Below are positions 1 through 5,187 of a DNA stretch of 5,578 nt, one piece after another (positions within the stretch are counted from its first letter, which is position 1; each line of letters begins with the position of its first letter). This stretch comes from Clostridia bacterium (GTDB lineage: Bacteria; Bacillota; Peptococcia; DRI-13; DTU073): positions 1 through 5,578 of the forward strand of contig JAQVYD010000084.1 of the NCBI GenBank assembly GCA_028709105.1, read 5' to 3'. Below the pieces are notes generated by a model. That model worked only from the letters and a program-made list of their open reading frames with translations. It was not told the origin of the DNA and did no database searches. The translations under genes were made by a program, and so were the position numbers.

Positions 1-122
1 TACAGATAGAGGGACAAGTTTTTTTAAGCGTACTTATGTATTACTTTTTGCGTTTTCTTTTAGTCTATCCTTTGCGTTCCAAGGTGTGGAGCAAATTAAA
101 GTGGGGTAAATTAACTTTTTAA
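1..122 (+). CDS. C-terminal end of a DUF2953 (YtfI-like) protein, partial
   Basis: An open frame enters from the left edge (first whole codon at 3) and ends at TAA 120-122. The visible 39 residues start QIEGQVFLSVLMYY and end in a basic tail, KVWSKLKWGKLTF. The stretch reads as a hydrophobic, membrane-associated segment followed by Lys/Trp-rich residues. DUF2953 proteins typically end in a similar 'EG-x-(I/V)-x-hydrophobic' segment, and in many spore formers the gene sits directly upstream of ytfJ/gerW; here the gap to gerW is 32 bases. The call therefore rests on a short match plus gene order. The role of DUF2953 proteins is not well defined. The other two forward frames either stop at once or give a less convincing peptide. 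The upstream part lies outside the window. Confidence 0.6.
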   Translation, partial: QIEGQVFLSVLMYYFLRFLLVYPLRSKVWSKLKWGKLTF

Positions 123-154
123 GTCAATAAAAAAGAAGAAGGAGGAGCAGGAAG

Positions 155-526
155 ATGGATTATAATGAGCATTTGCAGACGATGTTTGATAACCTGGAAG
201 GGTTTTTTCGTACGGAAACGGTAGTCGGGGAGCCGATAGTAGTGGGGGAGGTTACCTTGATTCCTCTGATTGAAATTAGTTTTGGTTTGGGTTCAGGGGG
301 TGAGCGGGGGAAAAAAGACAAAGGGCTTGATGGTGTCGGCGGCGCAGGTGCCGGTGCCAAAATAGTGCCCACGGCGATTATGGTGGTAAAAGGGGAGGAT
401 GTTTCTTTAATTCCTTTAAAAGAACGGGATTCGTTAGAAAAAGTCTTGGAAATGGTTCCCGGGATTATTAGCAAGCTGAAAAACAAAAAGAAGGAGGAAC
501 AAGGGAGTAATCATAACCGGGAATAG
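155..526 (+). CDS. gerW: GerW/YtfJ family sporulation protein
   Basis: A 123-residue protein with the Spore_YtfJ (GerW) layout. It has an N-terminal helix (MDYNEHLQTMFDNLEGFF), then the core 'TVVGEPIVVGEVTLIPLIEISFG' region (about 22-44). A glycine-rich stretch follows (about 45-67, GLGSGG and GGAGAGA), then 'PTAIMVVKGEDVSLIPL' (about 72-88) and a C-terminal amphipathic helix ending in a Lys-rich tail. Length fits the family, usually about 120-150 residues. YtfJ/GerW is made in the sporulating cell and in Bacillus is needed for germination by some receptors; its biochemical activity is not settled. The ATG at 155 follows a strong AAGGAGGAG ribosome site at 140-148. The DUF2953-like gene just upstream matches the usual ytfI-ytfJ order, so both are probably cotranscribed from outside the window. 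No clear intrinsic terminator follows. Confidence 0.93.
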   Translation: MDYNEHLQTMFDNLEGFFRTETVVGEPIVVGEVTLIPLIEISFGLGSGGERGKKDKGLDGVGGAGAGAKIVPTAIMVVKGEDVSLIPLKERDSLEKVLEMVPGIISKLKNKKKEEQGSNHNRE

Positions 527-623
527 CCGTACAAATTTCGACAGTTTTTCTTCTAAAATAGTGAAAATATACACCAAATACTAAAAGATGATAAAATTTT
601 CTATACATTATTGTTGAAGGATA
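527..623. other. AT-rich gap after gerW, candidate junction with the transfer locus
   Basis: No coding frame with a ribosome site and no good hairpin-plus-T-run is visible here. In spore formers gerW is commonly followed by housekeeping or sporulation genes (for example dacF, spmA/spmB or a pseudouridine synthase). Here a conjugation locus follows instead, so an element boundary or rearrangement may lie between here and 761. I see no convincing attachment-site repeat. A loose similarity exists between 562-580 and 652-666 (TGAAAATA and CCAAATA separated by 4 and 0 bases respectively), too weak to call an att site. Confidence 0.35.
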
Positions 624-652
624 TTGTTATACAAACAAATAACTGCTATAAT
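624..652 (+). promoter_or_regulatory. Sigma-A-type promoter for the VirD4-pilin 1 unit
   Basis: TTGTTA (624-629) lies 17 bases before TATAAT (647-652), and TG at 644-645 gives an extended -10 (TGCTATAAT). Transcription would start near 658-660, leaving a leader of about 100 bases before the GTG at 762. A short dyad, GTTAT (626-630) and ATAAC (639-643) with 8 bases between, sits between the two promoter elements and could be an operator, but 5-base arms in AT-rich DNA are weak evidence. This is the best consensus-like promoter in the window. Confidence 0.72.
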
Positions 653-674
653 GAAAATACCAAATAAAGAATTT

Positions 675-690
675 TTTGCGGATTTGCGGA
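675..690 (+). repeat. Perfect 8-base tandem repeat in the virD4 leader
   Basis: TTTGCGGA occurs twice in direct succession (675-682 and 683-690), about 15-30 bases downstream of the predicted transcription start. It could be a slippage product or a small protein or RNA site; nothing in the sequence decides this. Further down the same leader, GACAA (723-727) and TTGTC (735-739) could pair as a very small hairpin just before the ribosome site. Confidence 0.6.
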
Positions 691-761
691 TTAATTGAAT
701 TTAAGCGGTTCTGATAATTAGAGACAATTGGCATTTGTCATGTACCCGGGGGTGAAACGAA

Positions 762-2648
762 GTGGCGTTAACAGAACAGCAAAAAAGAGAAACCAAATTA
801 ATAAATGGCATAATTCTGTTAATTATTGGATATCTGTTTTATGCTTTTATAATTTTACATTCTTGTGCGGTATATAATACCTATGAAGAGTTTACCTTAA
901 ATAGCACAAGTCAAATTAGTCAATTTATAGATGAGGTTTCTGCGCACATACAGATGATGCCCCTTTTTGTTCCTACCGTACAAAGTCTACGACAACTGAT
1001 GTTTTTCTCGATGTTTTATTTTGTCTTGGCAGCCTATTATTTAACGACAAGAAAAAAGCTGATGATTGGGAAAGAACACGGTACCGCAAAATGGGCAGCC
1101 AAAAAAGAAATCAAAAAAATAATAGATAAAGATAGGGATAAAAACATTATCTTTACAAAAACGGAAGCGATGAGTCTGGATACCCGCAAAACCGGAAAAA
1201 ACCTGAATATGATGATCATCGGTTCCCCCGGGACAGGTAAAACCCGATATTTTGCCAAGCCTAATATCTTGCAAGCCAATACCTCCTTTGTCATTACAGA
1301 CCCCAAAGGCGAAATTTTACGGGATACAGGTTGTTTTTTACAAGAACAGGGTTATCGTCTTAAAGTGTTCAATATTATTGATATGCAACACAGTGACGGC
1401 TATAATCCTTTTGAATATATCAGGGAAGAATCTGACGTTTTGAGGCTGATCGATTGTTTGATTCAAAATACTAATCCGGAAGGTTCCAAATCTTATGACC
1501 CCTTCTGGGAAAAATCCGAAATTGCTCTGCTGCAAGCCTTGATCTTTTTTGTTTGGCATGAGCTTCCTAAACATGAACAAAATTTCTCAACATTGTTGGA
1601 GTTATTACGTAAGGCAGAAGTAAGAGAGGACGAGGATGAATATGAAAGCGATTTAGATTTAATCTTTAAACAATTGCGAAGTGAGAAGCCGCATCATATC
1701 GCCTTGAAACAATATATGATCTTTAAACAGGCGGCCGGCAAAACGGCCAAATCAATCTTAATTTCGGCCGGGGTAAGATTGGCGGTCTTCAACATACCGG
1801 CCTTAGCTGCTCTAACTTCACGTGATTCTGTAGAATTAGATACCATCGGTGATGAAAAAACGGCTCTTTTTGTCCTGATGTCGGACAGCAACATGACCTT
1901 TAATTTTCTTGTCGCCATGATGTATACGCAATTGTTTGATACCTTATATCATGTCGCTGATTTTAAATATAGGGGCAGATTGCCGCATCATGTGCGCTTT
2001 ATGCTAGATGAGTTTGCTAATATCGGGCAGATCCCTAACTTCGATAAGCTGGTCGGAACCATGCGCAGCAGAGAAGTAAGTGTCAGTATCATTATTCAAA
2101 ATATCTCCCAGTTAAAAACGGTATATGAACATTCGTGGGAAACGATCATCGGTAATTGCGACAGCCTTTTGTTTTTGGGCGGTAAAGATATTGCCACTTT
2201 GGAATACATCAGTAAGGCTTTAGGGGAGGAAACCATTGATACATATGCCTTTAATTTTACGAAAGAGCCTAAGTGGCAGCGCAGTACTTCTAAAAACTAT
2301 AGTATTTTAGCCCGTGAACTAATGAAACCTGATGAATTGGGACGTATGCCGGACAGTGATTGTGTCTTGCACATCAGAGGGATGAATCCCTTTTACTCCC
2401 AAAAATTTGATTTGCTAAGTCATAAAAATTACAAGTATTTATATGATAGTTCTGATCGTTATTACTTCGATTATCGTAACATTAGGGGGGTGAAAGGCTA
2501 TAGAAAAGAAAAGACAGGCAGAGAGGGTTCTTATCAGCATGAGGATGACTTATTCAGGGAAAAGGCATTTGATGGTAATAGAGGTTTCAGATTACCGGAG
2601 GTAAGTGTAAGGTTATTAAGAAAATTTAAAAGGAGTGGATCAAAATGA
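762..2648 (+). CDS. virD4: VirD4/TraG-family type IV coupling protein (conjugation ATPase)
   Basis: A 628-residue T4SS coupling ATPase, which joins the relaxase-bound DNA to the transfer channel at the inner face of the membrane. Two N-terminal membrane helices (about 14-34 and 78-94) flank an extracellular loop. The P-loop is GSPGTGKT (154-161), followed by the family's TDPKGE (179-184). The Walker B-like segment VRFMLDEFANIGQIPNF (411-427) has the Asp-Glu pair at 416-417. Downstream come SIIIQNISQL (442-451), with the conserved Gln, and 'GNCDSLLFLGG' (464-474). The tail after about 575 is basic and polar. Length fits VirD4 proteins of Firmicute conjugative elements (roughly 590-630). Start: GTG at 762, with GGGGGTGA (748-755) six bases upstream. 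The stop overlaps the next ATG (ATGA, 2645-2648), so translation of the pilin is probably coupled. The motifs look intact. The call is firm for the family; which relaxase it serves cannot be seen. Confidence 0.95.
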   Translation: MALTEQQKRETKLINGIILLIIGYLFYAFIILHSCAVYNTYEEFTLNSTSQISQFIDEVSAHIQMMPLFVPTVQSLRQLMFFSMFYFVLAAYYLTTRKKLMIGKEHGTAKWAAKKEIKKIIDKDRDKNIIFTKTEAMSLDTRKTGKNLNMMIIGSPGTGKTRYFAKPNILQANTSFVITDPKGEILRDTGCFLQEQGYRLKVFNIIDMQHSDGYNPFEYIREESDVLRLIDCLIQNTNPEGSKSYDPFWEKSEIALLQALIFFVWHELPKHEQNFSTLLELLRKAEVREDEDEYESDLDLIFKQLRSEKPHHIALKQYMIFKQAAGKTAKSILISAGVRLAVFNIPALAALTSRDSVELDTIGDEKTALFVLMSDSNMTFNFLVAMMYTQLFDTLYHVADFKYRGRLPHHVRFMLDEFANIGQIPNFDKLVGTMRSREVSVSIIIQNISQLKTVYEHSWETIIGNCDSLLFLGGKDIATLEYISKALGEETIDTYAFNFTKEPKWQRSTSKNYSILARELMKPDELGRMPDSDCVLHIRGMNPFYSQKFDLLSHKNYKYLYDSSDRYYFDYRNIRGVKGYRKEKTGREGSYQHEDDLFREKAFDGNRGFRLPEVSVRLLRKFKRSGSK

Positions 2649-3031
2649 TGGAAATGGTGATTAAAGGGAAACAAAGGTTGATGAGTACAAGATGGCAAAG
2701 GAGAGCAATGTCGGTTTTCATGGCGGTATTATGTCTGGTTATTCTAATAAGCATTACAGCAGCCCCTGTCTTTGCTGCTGCTACTCCGACTGTTACGGTA
2801 GCAGATGATGCAGACCTTGCAGGTGTTAGTGTTCTTTATAAAGTTATCGGTTGGATTGCCGGCTGGGCAGCCAAACTCGGGCTGGCGGTAGCTTTCTTCG
2901 GCGGTATACAAACGGTGCTGGGTTTTATGAATGATGATGCCGATTCCAAGACGCGCGGGTTGAAACTAATGGCTGCCGGGTTCATGCTCTTTGGCGTCTG
3001 TCAGGCTGCTGATATGTTTTTTAATGTTTAA
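2645..3031 (+). CDS. VirB2/Maff2-like pilin subunit, copy 1
   Basis: A 128-residue small membrane protein. It has a long signal peptide: basic N-region (IKGKQRL, WQRR), hydrophobic core about 22-40, and likely cleavage after VFA (44) or AAA (46). The mature part starts with a short Thr/Val/acidic stretch (47-60). A hydrophobic helix follows (about 64-93, containing AVAFFGGIQTVLGF), then a polar loop NDDADSKTRGLK (96-107) and a second helix (about 108-124). Long leader, two helices and a charged loop is the VirB2/TrbC plan. The loop with 'D..AKS.G.K.LMAGG'-type residues also recalls the Maff2 family found between virD4 and virB6 in Firmicute elements. It would be a channel or surface-filament subunit. 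AAAGGAG (2628-2634) precedes ATG 2645 by 10 bases; ATG 2648 is an alternative that aligns with the start of copy 2. It overlaps virD4 by 4 bases and is followed by a terminator. Confidence 0.8.
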   Translation: MMEMVIKGKQRLMSTRWQRRAMSVFMAVLCLVILISITAAPVFAAATPTVTVADDADLAGVSVLYKVIGWIAGWAAKLGLAVAFFGGIQTVLGFMNDDADSKTRGLKLMAAGFMLFGVCQAADMFFNV

Positions 3032-3125
3032 GTTTCCGTAAAATGCAAAAAACCAAACTAAAAAACGTTAATTCAAAAATTAGTACATAATTTATTTAAG
3101 GTACAAGAAAATCAAAAAGCAGAGG

Positions 3126-3156
3126 GGGGAGTTATGCAGATTAGCTCCCCTTTTTT
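3126..3156 (+). terminator. Intrinsic terminator after pilin copy 1
   Basis: GGGGAGTTA (3126-3134) pairs with TAGCTCCCC (3142-3150), giving a 9-base-pair stem with one G-U pair and a 7-base loop. It is followed at once by six T (3151-3156) and then ATTT. This is a textbook Rho-independent terminator on the + strand. It would end the VirD4-pilin 1 transcript before the promoter of pilin copy 2. The A-rich stretch from the pilin stop to this point (3032-3125) holds no supported gene. No equivalent hairpin follows pilin copy 2. Confidence 0.9.
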
Positions 3157-3247
3157 ATTTGACAAAAAGTGCGCAATATCTCCGAAATTATAGTAAATTC
3201 TGATAAACACTATATTTTTTAATAGTTTTCAGGTATAATGTAAATAC
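3157..3247 (+). repeat. Promoter block, copy A (upstream of pilin copy 2)
   Basis: This 91-base block aligns with 3677-3768 at about 75 of 92 columns by hand count, with one single-base gap. Shared parts include ATTTGACAAA at the left end, ATTAT-AGTAAATT, an exact 18-base element ATAAACACTATATTTTTT (3203-3220), and AGGTATAAT with TAAATAC at the right end. Conservation of non-coding sequence across the whole block indicates a duplicated regulatory region, with the pilin gene as the other part of the duplicated unit. Confidence 0.88.
3211..3239 (+). promoter_or_regulatory. Promoter of pilin copy 2 (weak -35, consensus -10)
   Basis: TATAAT at 3234-3239 is a perfect -10. The hexamer 17 bases upstream is TATATT (3211-3216), a poor -35. 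The same arrangement is kept in the second block, so the site is probably real and may need an activator binding the conserved sequence upstream. Transcription would start near 3246, giving a leader of about 45 bases for pilin copy 2. TTGACA at 3159-3164 is too far upstream (about 70 bases) to act as its -35. Confidence 0.6.
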
Positions 3248-3289
3248 AGATAGAAAAGCTAAAAAGCCCGAAAGGAGCGGATGAAAATA

Positions 3290-3667
3290 ATGGAAGTGAT
3301 GATTAAAGGGAAACAAAGGTTGACCGGTACGGAAGGGCAAAGGAGAGTAATTTTGATTTTCATGGTGGTCTTATGTATAGTTATTCTGATCAGTATTACG
3401 GCAGTTCCGGCCTTTGCTGGTGGTGGCGTAGGCGGCAGGGGCGGTGGTGGAGGCGCAAATCCAGGCGTAGACCGAATTTATACAGGCATCGGTTTAATGG
3501 CCGGGTGGATTGCCAAAATTGGGCTTGTCGTTGCTTTCTTCGGGGGGATAGAAACAGTGCTCAGCTTTGCCAGTGACAATGCGGAAGCCAGGATTAAAGG
3601 TTTGAAAATAATGGCGAGCGGTTTCATTCTTTATGGTATAGTCATGAGGATAAATGACTTCATTTAA
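3290..3667 (+). CDS. VirB2/Maff2-like pilin subunit, copy 2
   Basis: A 125-residue paralogue of the gene at 2645. The leader is nearly the same (IKGKQRL, QRR, then VLCIVILISITAVPAFA), with cleavage expected after AFA. The mature N-terminus differs: a glycine-rich run (GGGVGGRGGGGG) replaces the Thr/acidic stretch. Then come helix 1 (ending GLVVAFFGGIETVLSF), the polar loop ASDNAEARIKGLK, and helix 2. It is expected to be a second channel or filament subunit, or an alternative to copy 1. Start choice: ATG 3290 aligns with the pilin 1 start and lies 12 bases after AAAGGAG (3271-3277). ATG 3281 is in frame but only 3 bases from that site; it would add three residues (MKI). The first 24 bases from the shared TGATTAAAGGG motif are identical in both genes. 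The gene has its own promoter, and no terminator separates it from virB6. Confidence 0.78.
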   Translation: MEVMIKGKQRLTGTEGQRRVILIFMVVLCIVILISITAVPAFAGGGVGGRGGGGGANPGVDRIYTGIGLMAGWIAKIGLVVAFFGGIETVLSFASDNAEARIKGLKIMASGFILYGIVMRINDFI

Positions 3668-3676
3668 AGGAAATTT

Positions 3677-3768
3677 ATTTGACAAAAGCTGCCTAAGGTC
3701 TTTAAAATTATGAGTAAATTACAATAAACACTATATTTTTTGATATTTTTTAGGTATAATATAAATAC
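3677..3768 (+). repeat. Promoter block, copy B (upstream of virB6)
   Basis: This is the second copy of the 3157-3247 block. It starts only 10 bases after the pilin 2 stop, whereas copy A starts 126 bases after the pilin 1 stop. The 18-base exact element lies at 3724-3741. The part between about 3687 and 3706 is the least conserved. The block ends at the same TAAATAC, after which the two leaders are unrelated. Confidence 0.88.
3732..3760 (+). promoter_or_regulatory. Promoter of the virB6-prgI-virB4 genes
   Basis: TATAAT at 3755-3760 is preceded by the same weak TATATT (3732-3737) at 17 bases as in block A. A start near 3767 would give a leader of about 100 bases before the virB6 GTG. As no terminator follows pilin 2, the channel genes could be read both from here and from the pilin 2 promoter. 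Confidence 0.58.
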
Positions 3769-3792
3769 TAAGAAGCAAGTGTTGGTATAGAG

Positions 3793-3879
3793 ATGAAAAT
3801 TGTGGCAATTTTGGGAATCCTCTGGGGTAATGCCGAAAATTATTCTGATAAACAGGTGGTGAGATTGGCGTGGATTTAG
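3793..3879 (+). CDS. Possible 28-codon leader ORF overlapping the virB6 start
   Basis: ATG 3793 opens a frame of 28 codons ending at TAG 3877-3879, so its end overlaps the virB6 GTG (3870) by 10 bases in another frame. The predicted peptide begins MKIVAILGILWGNAENYSD. It lies wholly within the predicted virB6 leader. Against it, no good ribosome site precedes the ATG (only GTATAGAG), and an open frame of this size is expected by chance. If translated, it could couple or attenuate virB6 translation. Confidence 0.2.
   Translation: MKIVAILGILWGNAENYSDKQVVRLAWI
3796..3812 (+). promoter_or_regulatory. Perfect 7-base inverted repeat in the virB6 leader
   Basis: AAAATTG and CAATTTT flank TGG, forming AAAATTGTGGCAATTTT: a perfect dyad with a 3-base centre, about 30 bases after the predicted transcription start. 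It is AT-rich and not followed by a clean T run, so it is not a terminator. It could be an operator or a small RNA hairpin. It has no counterpart in the leader of pilin 2. Confidence 0.4.
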
Positions 3880-4694
3880 GACAAATATTTGCGGACATAA
3901 TTGGGCTTGAAGATGATTTGCGGGATACCATCACCCTTGTTAAAATAGTTCCCTTTTCTTTTGTTAATAATCAAAGTACGGCTCCCATGATTGATGTGAT
4001 TGGACAGGTGGGAACAGCGCTTTCCTCGGTAGCCTATACGCTGCTTCTTTTCTTCTTTTTCTATGACTTTTTGAAAAAAACGATCATGTTGGAGTTCGTT
4101 AATTGGGAGAACGTGGTTAAGCTTTTGTTGCGATTTTTTGTCGCCAAGTTTATTTTGACTAATTGTTCTATAATTTTAGAAGGAATCGCCTATGTCGCCG
4201 ATGGGATGTTGACCGGGATTGAGACAGAAGCCGGTCAGGTAGGCGCGATGCAGCGAACGGTAGATGGAACGCAGGTTCTAATCGATTTTGCACTGATGGG
4301 GATTGTTGATAAGATCTTTTTCTTCGAAAAATACAAGCTGATTTGGTGGGGCATGATGCTGATCAGATTAGCGATTTTACTTATTGTTTACGGACGGTAT
4401 ATCGAAATCTGTATTTATACCGCGATTGCTCCGATTCCGTTAGCTACTTTAGCCAGTGAAGAGGCGTCACATATTGCCAAGAAGTTTTTGCAGGGATATG
4501 CGGCGGTACTGCTGCAAGGGGTACTCATTATCATCATGTGTTACATCTATGTAGGGGTTTCCGCAAACTTTTTACAATTAAGCAATTGGGCTAATAACGC
4601 GGGCGATTTACTGCAATATATACTCTGTGCGCTGGTCTTGTTGTTTACCTTATTAAAGTCCGGCAATTGGGCTAAACAGATTATGGGGGTTTAG
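3870..4694 (+). CDS. virB6: VirB6/TrbL-like T4SS membrane channel protein
   Basis: A 274-residue multispanning protein. Hydrophobic segments lie at about 45-66, 87-109, 158-190 (probably two helices around the basic YGRY), 206-230 and 247-263. The segment 'IYTAIAPIPLATLASEEASHIAKKFLQGYAAVLLQG' region (182-217; Ala/Pro-rich, then Lys-Lys and Gln-Gly) is the recognisable signature of the Firmicute VirB6/TrbL-like proteins encoded next to prgI and virB4. VirB6 proteins form part of the inner-membrane translocation channel. The N-terminal 40 residues are soluble or amphipathic. The GTG start at 3870 has AGGTGGTGAG (3854-3863) six bases upstream; no in-frame ATG lies nearby upstream. Length is close to the 270-290 usual for the family. 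A 28-base gap, holding the prgI ribosome site, separates it from prgI, consistent with one operon. Confidence 0.87.
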   Translation: MDLGQIFADIIGLEDDLRDTITLVKIVPFSFVNNQSTAPMIDVIGQVGTALSSVAYTLLLFFFFYDFLKKTIMLEFVNWENVVKLLLRFFVAKFILTNCSIILEGIAYVADGMLTGIETEAGQVGAMQRTVDGTQVLIDFALMGIVDKIFFFEKYKLIWWGMMLIRLAILLIVYGRYIEICIYTAIAPIPLATLASEEASHIAKKFLQGYAAVLLQGVLIIIMCYIYVGVSANFLQLSNWANNAGDLLQYILCALVLLFTLLKSGNWAKQIMGV

Positions 4695-4706
4695 TTTCGT
4701 AAGGAA

Positions 4707-4714
4707 AAGGAGGG
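4707..4714 (+). promoter_or_regulatory. Strong ribosome site that fixes the TTG start of prgI
   Basis: AAGGAGGG lies 8 bases before TTG at 4723. No ATG or GTG occurs at the conserved N-terminus, and the conserved 'IP(K)EIR(T)YKEKLFFGL' region begins within five residues. The UUG is therefore the start supported by both ribosome site and homology. Confidence 0.85.
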
Positions 4715-4722
4715 AAGAAAAA

Positions 4723-5169
4723 TTGATTGAAGTAAAAATACCTAAAGAAATTCGTACATATAAAGAAAAGCTGTTTTTTGGGCTTAATTTGCGGCAAACA
4801 ATCTGTGCGGCTTTAGCCATAGTGATTAACGTCCCTCTCTATATCTTTGTTCGTCCCATTATCGGTAATGATTTGGCCAGTTGGCTAATCATTATAACTG
4901 CGGTACCGCTTTTTTTGATCGGCTTTTTCCAATATAACGGGATGCCTTTTGAGCAGTTTATTTTATGTATACTAAGATTTCAGTTATTAACTCCGCAAAA
5001 AAGAAAGTATAAAACGGAAAACTTGTTTGCTATCTTGATGGAGGCACATCAGAAAAAAGTTGAATTAGAAAAGAAGCAAAGAACGAGTATTTTTTACAAG
5101 TGGGGCAGAAGGTTAAGAAAAAAGAAAAAACTTGAAAAATATTTAGATCAAAAAACAGTAAAAGGATAG
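4723..5169 (+). CDS. prgI: PrgI family protein (VirB3-like T4SS subunit)
   Basis: A 148-residue protein with the PrgI family pattern: IPKEIRTYKEKLFFGLNLRQ at the N-terminus (6-25), then two membrane helices (about 26-43 and 52-69) with a short GND loop. These are followed by the conserved QYNGMPFEQF (70-79) and a segment ending LLTPQKRKYKTEN (88-100). The C-terminal 40 residues are strongly basic and helical (KKKKLEKYL). PrgI is regarded as the Gram-positive counterpart of VirB3, a small inner-membrane partner of the VirB4 ATPase, and it sits just before virB4 here as in other conjugative elements. Translation begins at a rare TTG behind a near-ideal ribosome site. The stop is 18 bases before the virB4 ATG, so these two are almost certainly cotranscribed. 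Confidence 0.92.
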   Translation: MIEVKIPKEIRTYKEKLFFGLNLRQTICAALAIVINVPLYIFVRPIIGNDLASWLIIITAVPLFLIGFFQYNGMPFEQFILCILRFQLLTPQKRKYKTENLFAILMEAHQKKVELEKKQRTSIFYKWGRRLRKKKKLEKYLDQKTVKG

Positions 5170-5187
5170 AGGTGAAGAGGTTTGGGT

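Noticed and set aside
160..486. 108-codon open frame on the - strand across gerW
   Set aside because: It lies fully inside the well-supported gerW gene, has no ribosome site, and its Pro/Ser-rich content is the complement of the glycine-rich region.
626..643. GTTAT-N8-ATAAC dyad as an operator in the virD4 promoter
   Set aside because: The arms are only 5 bases in very AT-rich DNA and do not extend; recorded in the promoter entry but not called.
562..666. Imperfect direct repeats TGAAAATA...CCAAATA as an attachment site
   Set aside because: They are short, differ in internal spacing, and both lie on the same side of the locus, so they do not behave like left and right ends.
1037..1918. Several 60-90 codon frames, mostly on the - strand, inside virD4
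   Set aside because: All are shadows of the coding strand of an intact VirD4 protein and lack ribosome sites or recognisable products.
3041..3125. Short A-rich reading frames between the pilin 1 stop and the terminator
   Set aside because: About 14 codons at most, with no ribosome site; composition explains them.
3159..3194. TTGACA at 3159-3164 (and 3679-3684) with TATAGT/TATGAG as a promoter
   Set aside because: The spacing is 24 bases in both copies, far from the 16-18 needed for a sigma-A promoter. TTTGACAAA may instead be a small palindromic protein site.
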